A DNA stretch of 40,344 bases, taken from contig JAIMAT010000013.1 of NCBI GenBank assembly GCA_023511835.1, positions 1 to 40,344 on the forward strand, read 5' to 3'. A program made the position numbers and the translations under genes. Source of the DNA: Bacillota bacterium (GTDB taxonomy: Bacteria; Bacillota; Sulfobacillia; JAIMAT01). The notes below the pieces were generated by a model. It saw only the letters and a program-made list of their open reading frames with translations. It ran no database searches and was not told the origin of the DNA. Below, piece after piece: positions 8,292 through 19,262 of this stretch; positions within the stretch are counted from its first letter, which is position 1, and the number at the start of each line of letters is the position of its first letter.

Positions 8292-9633
8292 GGTCGCTCA
8301 CCTCCTCGGCCCGGTAGGCCTCGTCCAGCAGGACAACGGGGTGGACCACGCGCAGCGCGCGCCCGCTACGCCGGGCGCCGAGCGCCATCTGAAGGGCGCA
8401 GCCGGGGTTGCCCGTGGCCACCACGTCGGCCTCCTCGGGCAGGTCCCGCATCTTCCGGTCCAGCAGGCGGAGAGACATCTCGGGATGGCCGAGGTTGTAG
8501 ACGCCGGCGCTCCCGCAGCAGCGCGCCGGGTCGCGCATCTCCGCCAGCCGGACGCCGGGGAGGGAGCGGAGGAGGGCGCGTGGCGCTTCGCGGACCCCCA
8601 TCACGTTGGCCAGGTGGCAGGACTCCTGGTAGGCGACCTGGAGCGTCCCGCCGCCCCGCCCGTCCGCGCCCGCCGGCCGGGCGCGGGGCACCTCCCAGCC
8701 GCCCCGGACGAGCAGCTGGCTGACGTCCGTCACCCTGGCAGCGAGCCGCCGCGCCGCCTCCGAGACGGCCGGGTCGTCGGCCAGGAGCTCGGGGTACTCC
8801 AGGAGCGCGGCGCCGCAGCCGCCGGCCGTGGTCACCACCCAGTCGACGCCCTCCTCGAGCGCCTCGCCGAAGACGCGCAGGTTTTGCCGGGCCAGCCGGC
8901 GGGCCGTCTCCCGGTCGCCCTCGTCGCGGTGGAGCGCCCCGCAGCAGGTCTGCTCGGACGGCACCCGCACCTCGTACCCGTTCCGCGCCAGGACCCGCAG
9001 CGCCGCCTCGTTGACGTCGGTAAAGGCCACGTCCTGCACGCAGCCGGTGAAGAGCGCCACCCGCCCCCTGCGCGGCGCGGCCGGCCACGGCTCCGCCCGC
9101 GGCGCCCGTTCGCGCAGCGTCCGCCCGGACACCTCGGGGAGGACGGCCTCGAACGCGCGCAGGTGCTCCGGAAGGAGCCCCAGCCAGCCCAGCCGCCGCG
9201 CCAGGCGGCTGAGTCCGCTGCGCTGGTAGAAGCGGACGAGGCGGGCCAGGAGCGCCCAGCGGCGGGGGTAAGGCACCAGGTGGCGAAAGAGCAGCCGCCG
9301 CCAGAAGGAGGGGCGGCGGGCGGGGCGGAGGGCGGCGCGCGCCTCCTCGATCAGGGCGCCGACGCGCACCCCCGAGGGGCAGACCACCTCGCAGGCCCTG
9401 CAGTCCAGGCAACTGTCGACGGGTTCGAGAAGGGCCGCGTCATCCGGCCCGATTCGCCCCTCGGCCGCGGCGCGCAGCAGGTAGACGCGACCGCGGGGGG
9501 AGAGCTCCTCCAGCCCCGTCTCCTGGTAGGTAGGACAGGCGGGCAGGCAGAAGCCGCAGTGGACGCAGGCCTCCCAGAGCGCGCGCCCGCCGTGCGCGCC
9601 CTCCTCCGGCGGCCTCTGCTCCCGGAGAGCCAC
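8275..9633 (-). CDS. glcF: Glycolate oxidase iron-sulfur subunit GlcF
   Basis: A 452-residue electron-transfer subunit. Two ferredoxin-type [4Fe-4S] motifs are visible: Cys23, 26, 29, 33 (CVHCGFCLPACP) and Cys75, 78, 81, 85 (CLDCRACEVVCP). They are followed by two CCG domains with TCCGALH and RCCGSAGVY, as in GlcF and heterodisulfide-reductase-like proteins. The GTG start at 9633 lies four bases beyond the glcE stop, with GGGAGGG upstream. The order glcE-glcF-glcD differs from the E. coli glcDEF order, but all three partners are present. It should carry electrons from the GlcD/GlcE flavins toward the quinone pool. Confidence 0.93.
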   Translation of the reverse strand: MALREQRPPEEGAHGGRALWEACVHCGFCLPACPTYQETGLEELSPRGRVYLLRAAAEGRIGPDDAALLEPVDSCLDCRACEVVCPSGVRVGALIEEARAALRPARRPSFWRRLLFRHLVPYPRRWALLARLVRFYQRSGLSRLARRLGWLGLLPEHLRAFEAVLPEVSGRTLRERAPRAEPWPAAPRRGRVALFTGCVQDVAFTDVNEAALRVLARNGYEVRVPSEQTCCGALHRDEGDRETARRLARQNLRVFGEALEEGVDWVVTTAGGCGAALLEYPELLADDPAVSEAARRLAARVTDVSQLLVRGGWEVPRARPAGADGRGGGTLQVAYQESCHLANVMGVREAPRALLRSLPGVRLAEMRDPARCCGSAGVYNLGHPEMSLRLLDRKMRDLPEEADVVATGNPGCALQMALGARRSGRALRVVHPVVLLDEAYRAEEVSDHGRSG

Positions 9634-9636
9634 CTT

Positions 9637-10944
9637 TCAGATCCCTCCCACAAAGCGGCCGGGATTGAGCACGCCGCGCGGGTCGAAGCGCGCCTTGACG
9701 GCGCGCATCAGGCCGATGGACGGAGGAGGCGTCCCCCACGCGGGAAAACGGGGCCGAAGCCGGTCCGGCGCCTTCTCCACCACGGCCGACCCCCCGAGCG
9801 CCTCCGCCCGGGCGCGCCAGCGCCGCAGAAAGAGCGCCCACTCGTCCAGCGCCTCGTCGTCTTCCGCCGGTGAGGCGAAGAGGCGGAGGACGCCGTGGCC
9901 GGCGCCGGCGACGCGCGCCGCCTCCAGCCCGGTCTCCAGCGAGGCGGCGAGGAGCGCCGGCAGCTCGGCCAGCGTCACGCCCGCGCGGACCACCAGGCCC
10001 GAGCCGGCCGGCAGCTCCTGGTGGAAGGCCCGCCAGAAGGCGTCGGAGGATTCCGCCTCCAGCCGCTCGAGGCCGGGCGCCGCCGCGCCGCCCGTCGCCT
10101 CGGCCGCCAGCCGGGCGATCCGCTCCCGCTGGTAGGCGACCCCGGGGGCGTCGCCCTCCAGCGCCACGGCCAGCGTGCTGCGGGCCGGCAGGCCGAGGCG
10201 TGCGGCCGCTCCCGCGTCGAGCAGCTCCACGGCGGTGGGCAGGAGCTCGGCCACGATGCGCCTGCGGCCCAGGTCCAGCGCCTCCAGGGGCCCCTCCTCG
10301 GCGAGGAGCAGCGTCTCGCGCCGGGCCGGCAGGGGACGGACGCGCAACCAGGCCTCGGTCAGGACGGCCAGGGTGCCCAGCGAGCCGATCAGGAGGCGCA
10401 TGACGTCGTAGCCGGCCACGTTCTTGACCACGCGTGCGCCGTTGTGCATCACCCGCCCGTCGGGCAGGACGAAGCGGAGCCCCGTGGTCATGTCGCGCGG
10501 CGTCCCGAAGGCGAGGCGGCGGGCGCCGGCGGCGCCCGTGGCCAGAAGGCCTCCCACGGTGGCGCCCGGCGCGGCTACCGGTTCCACCGGGAGCCACTGC
10601 CCGTGCGCTGCCAGGAAGCGGTTCAGCTCCTCCAGCGGCGTCCCCGCCAGGACGCGGACCACCAGCTCCTCGGGCGCATGCTCGACCACGCCCCGCAGGC
10701 CGGCCAGGGAGAGGACGAGGTCGCCGGCGCGGGGCGGCTCGCCCAGGCCCCACTGGCTTCCTCCGCCCCGGGGGAGGACGGCCAGGGAGGCGGCGGTGGC
10801 CTCCGCCAGCGCCCGCGCCACCTCCTCCTCGGTCGCCGGCTCGATGGTCCGGGGAGCCCGGGGAGGACCGCCGGCGGAGCCGGGGGAAGGCTCCGCCGGC
10901 CTGCCCGGCCGCTCCGGCTGCCGGTCCAGCGAAAGCTGCTCCAT
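9637..10944 (-). CDS. glcE: Glycolate oxidase FAD-binding subunit GlcE
   Basis: A 435-residue second FAD-binding (PCMH-type) subunit, first gene of the leftward operon. Visible features are the flavin-binding stretch VLPRGGGSQWG near residue 60, PGATVGGLLATGAAG in the expected place for the second FAD loop, and the C-terminal DPRGVLNPGRF typical of the family. It is longer than E. coli GlcE, with a variable proline-rich N-terminus of about 30 residues. The ATG at 10944 has only a weak GAGGGC upstream, so a slightly internal start is possible. A good sigma-A-like promoter lies about 120 bases upstream. Confidence 0.88.
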   Translation of the reverse strand: MEQLSLDRQPERPGRPAEPSPGSAGGPPRAPRTIEPATEEEVARALAEATAASLAVLPRGGGSQWGLGEPPRAGDLVLSLAGLRGVVEHAPEELVVRVLAGTPLEELNRFLAAHGQWLPVEPVAAPGATVGGLLATGAAGARRLAFGTPRDMTTGLRFVLPDGRVMHNGARVVKNVAGYDVMRLLIGSLGTLAVLTEAWLRVRPLPARRETLLLAEEGPLEALDLGRRRIVAELLPTAVELLDAGAAARLGLPARSTLAVALEGDAPGVAYQRERIARLAAEATGGAAAPGLERLEAESSDAFWRAFHQELPAGSGLVVRAGVTLAELPALLAASLETGLEAARVAGAGHGVLRLFASPAEDDEALDEWALFLRRWRARAEALGGSAVVEKAPDRLRPRFPAWGTPPPSIGLMRAVKARFDPRGVLNPGRFVGGI

Positions 10945-11310
10945 GCCCTCACGCTCCCGAGGGCCATCCGGGATGCCCGGGGATTGGCGCTTTCCGGAGG
11001 CCGGTCGCTCGCTGCAACAGGTGGGTGGACGAGCATGACGATGGAATGTGATTTCTTGCTATGCAACGCATCTTAGGCGACCGCCGGGAGGGGTGTCAAC
11101 GGGCCGGAGGCGGCGGAGAACGGTTGTCGTGGGGCGGGGCGGGCTAGACGTGCGACTTTCGTCAAAACGATGCGCATGGAATCGCTTCGCGTCGCCGGCG
11201 CGGTGGTTGCGCACCGGCGGCGCAGTCGCGGGAGGGGGCGACCGGCAGGGCGCGAATAGCTATTTTTCGGAGGAAGTTGCCATCGGGCGAAACGACAGGG
11301 GGGATGGGCG
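10945..11310. other. Divergent control region between glcE and malate synthase
   Basis: 366 bases separating the leftward glycolate operon from the rightward malate synthase gene. It carries the leftward promoter at 11070-11099. Small dyads occur here: ATGC-AAC-GCAT at 11061-11071 beside the leftward transcription start, TCGT-CAAA-ACGA near 11160, ATGCGCAT near 11170, and the palindrome AATAGCTATT at 11255-11264. Any of these could bind a shared regulator, but no regulator gene is adjacent. GGAGGAAG at 11269-11276 resembles a ribosome binding site but is too far from the malate synthase ATG to serve it. A clear rightward promoter was not found. Confidence 0.5.
11070..11099 (-). promoter_or_regulatory. 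Sigma-A-like promoter of the glycolate operon
   Basis: Read leftward, TTGACA (11094-11099) and TAAGAT (11070-11075) are separated by 18 bases. The -35 is a perfect consensus match and the -10 matches four of six positions. Transcription would begin near 11063, giving glcE a leader of about 120 bases. Confidence 0.7.
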
Positions 11311-12918
<1,608 letters not shown>

Positions 12919-12965
12919 GCGGGGCGCCCGGCGGGGCGGACGGCTGCGAGAGGAGGCGGGAGCGG

Positions 12966-13894
12966 GTGGGTGAGCGGAAGGCGGCGGCCGCCGCCGGCGG
13001 CCGCGCCGTCGATCTCTTCCCGAGCTGCATGGTGGACCTCTTCCGCCCGCAGGCGGCGGTGGCGGCCCTCCGCCTGCTGGAGCGGCGCGGCCTGCGGGTC
13101 CGTTTCCCCTGGGGGCAGACCTGCTGCGGACAGTTCGCCTTCAATGCCGGCCACGACCGGGAGGCGGCCGAGCTGGGCCGCCGCCTGGTGGAGGCCTTCG
13201 AGGAGCCGGGCGACGGGGTGCCGGTGGTGGCGCTCTCCGGCTCCTGCGCCGCCATGGTGCGCGCCGAGCTGCCCGGGCTGCTGGAGCGGGAGGCGCGGGA
13301 GCGGGGAGCCGGCGAGGCGGAGGCCCGCGCCTGGCGGGAGCGGGCGGAGCGGCTGGCGGCGCGGGTGGTGGAGCTGAGCCACTTCCTGGCGGGACCGGAG
13401 GCCGCGCAGGCGCGGGAGGGGGAGCCCGCCCCTGGAGGGCCGGCGGGCGCGGGGCTGCGCGTCGCCTACCACAACGGCTGCCACATGCGGCGCCTCCTGG
13501 GCGTGGAGGAGGCGCCGCTGCGCCTCTTGCGCCAGGAGGGCTTCGAGCCGCTGGAACCTCCGGCGGCCGACCAGTGCTGCGGCTTCGGCGGTCTCTTCTC
13601 GCTGGTGGAGCCCTCGCTTTCGGCGGCGATGGCCGACGCCAAGCTGGCTTCGCTGGAGGAGGCGCGGGAGGCCGGGGCGGTGGCGCTGGTCAGCGCCGAC
13701 CTGGGGTGCCTTCTCCACCTGGGCGGTCGCCTGCGCCGCCGCGGCGACGCCTTCCCGGTGGTCCACCTGGCCGAGGCGGCGGAGCTGGCCGAGAGCGGCC
13801 GGCTGAGCGAGGCGGCGCTGGCCCGGGCCTCCGCGCTGGCCGCGCGGGAGGCGCCGGGGAGGCCGGCGGCCGAACGGGCGGGGGGTGGCGAGGG

Positions 13895-13898
<4 letters not shown>
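12966..13898 (+). CDS. lutA: LutA-type iron-sulfur protein of the lactate oxidation complex
   Basis: A 310-residue protein with two CCG (cysteine-rich) domains, carrying TCCGQFAFNAGH and QCCGFGGLFS, as in LutA/YkgE. It should act with LutB and LutC in the three-part L-lactate dehydrogenase that converts lactate to pyruvate. It is longer than B. subtilis LutA (about 238 residues) because of Ala/Arg-rich N- and C-terminal extensions and a longer inter-domain linker (about residues 100-160). The GTG at 12966 is chosen for the GAGGAGGCGGG sequence just upstream. Its stop overlaps the lutB ATG (ATGA). Confidence 0.9.
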
Positions 13899-15336
<1,438 letters not shown>

Positions 15337-15340
<4 letters not shown>

Positions 15341-15963
15341 CGGGAGAGGAGCTGGCGCAGGCCTTCCGCGAGCGCTGGGAGGCGCTGGGCGGGAGGCTCT
15401 TCCTGGCCGGGGATGGCGCCGGGGCGGTGCGCGCCGCCTTCCGCGAGGCCGTGCTCTGGCTGGCGGGCGGCAGCGCGTCGCCCGGACCCCAGGCGCCGCC
15501 GGCCCTCCTCTGGTCGGAGGCGGAGCTGGCTCCCCTCGGCCTGGAGGAGGAACTGGCCGGCCTGGGCTTCCGGGCGGTCGCGTGGCGCCTCCTCCCCGGG
15601 GAGGCGGAGGGGGAGGGCGCGGCCCGCCTGCGCCGCCTGGCGGCCGAGGCGCCGCTGGGGGTGACCGGGGCGGCCTGGGCGGCGGCCGAGACCGGCACCC
15701 TCGCCCTCTACTCGGGGGAGGCCACGGGCCGGCTGGTCAGCCTCCTGCCCGAGGCCCACCTGGCGCTCCTGCGCCGCTCGCGGCTGGTGGCGACGCTGGC
15801 TGACGGCTTCCGGCTGCTGGCCGGGGAGGCGGGCCGGCGGGGCGACCTGCCCTCGGCGGTCAACCTGGTCAGCGGGCCCAGCCGCAGCGCCGACATCGAG
15901 GGCGAGCTGACCACCGGCGTCCACGGGCCGGCGCGGGTGGCGGTGGTGCTGGGCGAGTGGTGA
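15337..15963 (+). CDS. lutC: LutC-type LUD-domain protein
   Basis: A 208-residue protein of the LutC/YkgG family, third component of the LutABC lactate oxidation system. The LUD core is visible as GVTGAAWAAAETGTLAL, RLVSLLPEAHLALL, LPSAVNLVSGPSRSADIEGE and TTGVHGPARVAVVL. The ATG at 15337 overlaps the lutB stop by four bases. The N-terminal 100 residues are more variable and Ala/Gly-rich, as in other members. No cofactor-binding cysteines are expected or seen. Confidence 0.92.
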
Positions 15964-16005
15964 GCGGGCCGGGCCGGGCTAACATAGGGCGCGGGAGGGA
16001 TGCGC

Positions 16006-16566
16006 ATGGGCAGGCTCGACGGTCAGAGGATCGCCCTGCTGGTGGGGCCGGGCTTCGAGGACTCTGAGGCGCTTTACCCGTACTACCGCCTCCAGGAAGA
16101 GGGCGCGCGCGTCGAGGTGGTGGGCGTCGGGCGCGCGGGCGAGGTGGTCACGGGCAAGCACGGCGTCCCGCTGGCCATCGACCGCCCGGTGGACGAGGCC
16201 AGGGCGGAGGCGTACGACGGCCTGGTCCTCCCCGGCGGGCACGGCCCCGACGCCATCCGCACCCACCCGGGGGTGCTCCGCTTCACGCGCGAGTTCTTCG
16301 ACGCCGGCAAGCCGGTGGCCGGCATCTGCCACGGCCCCCAGATCCTGATCAGCGCCGACCTGGTCCGCGGCGTCCGCCTGACCGGCTATCGGAGCATCGC
16401 CCAGGACCTGAGGAACGCGGGCGCCGAGTACGAGGACCGGGAGACGGTGGTGGACGAGCGCAGGCGGCTGGTGACGGCGCGCCAGCCCTCCGACCTGCCG
16501 GCCTGGCTGCCGGCGGTGATCGAGCAATTCGCCGCACGGACGGTCGCCGGCCAGCCCGCCCGCTGA
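16006..16566 (+). CDS. DJ-1/PfpI family protein (class I glutamine amidotransferase-like)
   Basis: A 186-residue DJ-1/PfpI superfamily protein with the nucleophile elbow AGICHGPQ (Cys108-His109) and Glu18 in GPGFEDSE, the usual active-site trio. Family members include intracellular proteases, protein deglycases and glyoxalase III enzymes that turn methylglyoxal into lactate and glyoxal into glycolate. The sequence resembles the YfkM/general stress protein 18 branch. The ATG at 16006 is preferred because GGGAGGG ends six bases before it; an ATG at 16000 would be adjacent to that site. It lies 42 bases after lutC. Its place beside lactate and glycolate oxidation genes makes an alpha-oxoaldehyde detoxifying role attractive but unproven. 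Confidence 0.9.
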   Translation: MGRLDGQRIALLVGPGFEDSEALYPYYRLQEEGARVEVVGVGRAGEVVTGKHGVPLAIDRPVDEARAEAYDGLVLPGGHGPDAIRTHPGVLRFTREFFDAGKPVAGICHGPQILISADLVRGVRLTGYRSIAQDLRNAGAEYEDRETVVDERRRLVTARQPSDLPAWLPAVIEQFAARTVAGQPAR

Positions 16567-16588
16567 ACGACCGGCCGGCTTCCGTCTC

Positions 16589-16616
16589 GCGCCCCGGCCA
16601 GCCCCGGCCGGGGCGC
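16589..16616. terminator. Bidirectional terminator between converging operons
   Basis: A perfect 11-bp stem (GCGCCCCGGCC at 16589-16599 with its complement at 16606-16616) and a 6-base loop lie between the rightward PfpI gene and the leftward germination operon. No long T-run follows, but position and strength suit a shared terminator. Confidence 0.55.
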
Positions 16617-16639
16617 CCGCTTCCACGTTTCCCGGGGAA

Positions 16640-16876
16640 TCACCACCACCAGCGTTGCCCCGGGAGCGGCTCCAGCCAGCGCTCCGCCCAGCGCAGGTAG
16701 GCCGGCGGCGTCCAGTCGAGCAGCGTGGGGAGCCGGATTCCCAGCGAGACGGCCGCTCCCAGGAGGAGCGCCAGGCTCCAGAGCGCCCAGAAGCAGCGGC
16801 GCTCTGCGGCCGGCCAGCGCCGCGGCCCCGGCCACTCCCAGGCGACGAGGAAAAACATGGCCAGCGCGAAGAGCAC
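16640..16876 (-). CDS. Small two-helix membrane protein of the germination receptor operon (D-subunit-like)
   Basis: A 78-residue protein with two hydrophobic segments (about residues 1-14 and 28-48) separated by a basic stretch rich in Arg and Trp, and a Trp-rich C-terminus. The GTG start at 16876 directly follows the gerB stop (TAGCGTG) and has GGGGGAAG upstream, so it is cotranslated with the receptor genes. Small two-transmembrane D proteins are known in some gerA-family operons and modulate receptor function. Size, topology and position fit that group, but similarity at residue level cannot be judged here. This is the last gene of the operon. Confidence 0.7.
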   Translation of the reverse strand: MLFALAMFFLVAWEWPGPRRWPAAERRCFWALWSLALLLGAAVSLGIRLPTLLDWTPPAYLRWAERWLEPLPGQRWWW

Positions 16877-16877
16877 G

Positions 16878-18032
16878 CTACTTCCCCCTCTCCGGGCGGC
16901 CGTCCGGGGGGGCGCCGGCCGTGACGGCAGTCTTCCGGGACCGCCTCCGCTCCCGGAGCAGGCCTCCCGCCAGGACCGCGGCGGGCAGGAGGACGAGCCC
17001 CGCGGAGACGGCGGGCCAGACTGTGAAGAGCCAATCCTGGAACTCCACGTTGGAGCGGAACTCGACGACGGCCAGGACGCCGGTCAGGGCGGCGGCGGGC
17101 AGCGTCGCCGGCCGCGGCTGGCGGAGGTCGAAAAGGTCGGCCAGCGCCAGGACGAAGGCGAGGAAGACGAGCCCGAGCTTGGCCAGGCCCAGGGCGAGCC
17201 AGACGGCCACCGCCAGGGCGTCCAGATGGGTGAGGAACTCCGCCAGCGCGATCAACCGCGCCGCCTCGAAGACCGGCTGGGGGAACGAGGCCGCCAGCGG
17301 GCCGAAGAGGGCCACCGTGACGGCCGCGGTGAGGGCCAGAAGGAGGGCGCCCGCCCCCAGGCCGGCCAGCGCCGCCCCGTAGGCGGCGCGGCGGCCGCCG
17401 CGGAACGGGAGGACGTAGGCCAGGACGAAGGACTTGACATAGAACGAGGCGGGCGACACCGCCCCGGCCAGAAGCGGCCTCCAGCCGTGGCCGAAGAGGG
17501 GCAGCAGGTACTCCGGGTGCAGGTCGCGGGCCGAGCCCAGGAGGAGGAGCAGCAGCAGACAGAGCCCGCCGCCGACGAGAAGCTGGGCCCAGCGGGCCAT
17601 CGTCTCCAGGCCCTGCCGGGCGGCCACCACCGGCGCCCAGAGGACCAGCGCCACCACCGCGGGAAGCGGCGTCCGGGGGAGGTTCTCGGCCTGGACGGCG
17701 TCGGCCACCTCGCGCGTCACGATCGCGGCCAGAAGGCCGAAGAGCAGGGCGGCCGCGGCGGTGGCGAGACGGCCGCCCAGGGGCCCCAGCTCGGCCGCGG
17801 CCTGCTCGCCGAAGGTGGCCCCCGGACTGCGGCGGTCGAGCGCCCCCAGCGCGGCGAGCGGCAGGAGGCCGGCGGGCAGGCCCAGGAGGGCCGCCGCCCA
17901 CCCGTCCTGCCCGTCCACCCGCGCCAGGATCCGGGGCAGCGTCAGGATGGCCGTGGGGGCGACCACGGCCAAGGCGAGGAAGGCCACCTGGATCTCGTCG
18001 ACTCCCCAGTCCTCGCGCACGCCACTCCTCAC
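16878..18032 (-). CDS. Spore germination receptor permease subunit (GerAB/GerKB family)
   Basis: A 384-residue integral membrane protein of the endospore germination permease family (APC superfamily), with about ten hydrophobic segments. The start region VDEIQVAFLALAVVAPTAILTLPRI, cut by the usual loop residues, matches the family's first helix pattern. Family members bind nutrient germinants such as amino acids in the inner spore membrane. The ATG at 18032 overlaps the gerC stop by four bases. It acts with the A and C subunits encoded upstream. The nutrient recognised cannot be deduced. Confidence 0.92.
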   Translation of the reverse strand: MRSGVREDWGVDEIQVAFLALAVVAPTAILTLPRILARVDGQDGWAAALLGLPAGLLPLAALGALDRRSPGATFGEQAAAELGPLGGRLATAAAALLFGLLAAIVTREVADAVQAENLPRTPLPAVVALVLWAPVVAARQGLETMARWAQLLVGGGLCLLLLLLLGSARDLHPEYLLPLFGHGWRPLLAGAVSPASFYVKSFVLAYVLPFRGGRRAAYGAALAGLGAGALLLALTAAVTVALFGPLAASFPQPVFEAARLIALAEFLTHLDALAVAVWLALGLAKLGLVFLAFVLALADLFDLRQPRPATLPAAALTGVLAVVEFRSNVEFQDWLFTVWPAVSAGLVLLPAAVLAGGLLRERRRSRKTAVTAGAPPDGRPERGK

Positions 18033-19261
18033 CCTCCGGGCGCGGGGCGGCCACGGCCCGGGGGCAGGCTGCCCACCAGCCTGCCGGGGGAGCGGATGTC
18101 GGCCTCCACCCGCACATCGACCGGCAACGAGCGCAGCCCGGCGGGCCAGCCGCGCGCCAGGCCGCCGGCCCAGAGCCCCGGCTGTTGGCCGGCCAGGAGA
18201 TGGCCGAAGTCCCAGACGTCCGCACCCATGCGCCGCGTGGCCGCCAGAGCGGCCAAAGTACGGTGCCGCACCTCCGCGGCCAGCGCGGTGGAAAGCCGTT
18301 CCAGCGAGTCGGGCCGGTCCAACGGGAGTTCTAGCCCGGAGGCCGCCTCCAGGCTGTCGTCGACGTCGATCCGCAGGCGGATCAGCGCCTGTCCCCCGCT
18401 TCGCACGGCCCGGCTCCGGACGCCCAGCCGCTCGATGCGCAGCGTCACCGGCTGGCCGCCGTAGGCGAGGGTCACCGGGCTCCCGACGCCCTGCCCGGAG
18501 AGCCAGAGGGCGCCCTGCGCCAGGGGGGCGTCGAGCCAGCCGACTAGGCGGTCGCCCGAGAAGACGCCGGCGCCGTCCAGCACGGGCTGGGCGGCCGCCG
18601 CCACCGTCGGCGTCCCGCCCTGCGACGGGGAGGGGCGGGGGAGCCCCGGGCGGGCGACGTCTACGGCGGGCGCGAGGAAGCCCCGACCGGCCTCGCGCAG
18701 GCGGATAGCCGCCTCAAAGGCGTAGAGGCGCGGCACCCGCCCCTTCCGCAGCTCCTGGTAGAGCGTCTCGGCGGGGATGTCGCGGTAGGGCGGCGCCAGC
18801 GAGAGGAGGGGCGCGGCCGTGCCACGGGCGACCAGCAGGTCGGTCCGCAGGCGACTCTCGCGGTTCCGCACCAGGAAGTCCACCACCCCCGCGACGCCGC
18901 GCCGTGCCAGCGCCTCTCCCACCACCACCAGGCGCGTCTGCCCCCAGAAGAGACGGCCTGCCGCCTGCAGGTCCAGACGCCCGGCCGCCTCGGCCAGCGT
19001 CCGGCCTTCGGCGGAGAGGAGGGCGACGCTGGGCCGACCGCCTCCGGAGCCGCCGCCATCGCCCCCCGGTGTAGCCAGCGACTGCGGCAGGACGATCTGC
19101 ACCGCCAGCCGGTATCCGTTCGGCGCCGCGTCCACGGCGGCCGCCGCCACGAAGGCGCGGTCGATGATCTCCACCCGGTCCCAGCAGCCGGCGGCCAGGG
19201 GTAGGAGCGCCAGGAGCGCGCCGGCGAGGAGCGCCTCCCGGCTCCGGCCCGCGAGGCGCAT
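18029..19261 (-). CDS. Spore germination receptor lipoprotein (GerAC/GerKC family)
   Basis: A 410-residue lipoprotein with a hydrophobic signal and lipobox ending LAAGC, so Cys26 would be lipidated. It is followed by WDRVEIIDRAFV, the classic N-terminus of mature GerC proteins. Later stretches such as GQTRLVVVGEALARRGV and DFLVRNRESR also match the family. The ATG at 19261 follows the gerA stop after one base (TGAGATG). The protein is a C subunit exposed on the outer face of the inner spore membrane. A Gly/Pro-rich insert at about residues 210-230 (SPSQGGTPTV) is lineage-specific. Confidence 0.92.
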   Translation of the reverse strand: MRLAGRSREALLAGALLALLPLAAGCWDRVEIIDRAFVAAAAVDAAPNGYRLAVQIVLPQSLATPGGDGGGSGGGRPSVALLSAEGRTLAEAAGRLDLQAAGRLFWGQTRLVVVGEALARRGVAGVVDFLVRNRESRLRTDLLVARGTAAPLLSLAPPYRDIPAETLYQELRKGRVPRLYAFEAAIRLREAGRGFLAPAVDVARPGLPRPSPSQGGTPTVAAAAQPVLDGAGVFSGDRLVGWLDAPLAQGALWLSGQGVGSPVTLAYGGQPVTLRIERLGVRSRAVRSGGQALIRLRIDVDDSLEAASGLELPLDRPDSLERLSTALAAEVRHRTLAALAATRRMGADVWDFGHLLAGQQPGLWAGGLARGWPAGLRSLPVDVRVEADIRSPGRLVGSLPPGRGRPAPGG

Positions 19262-19262
19262 C

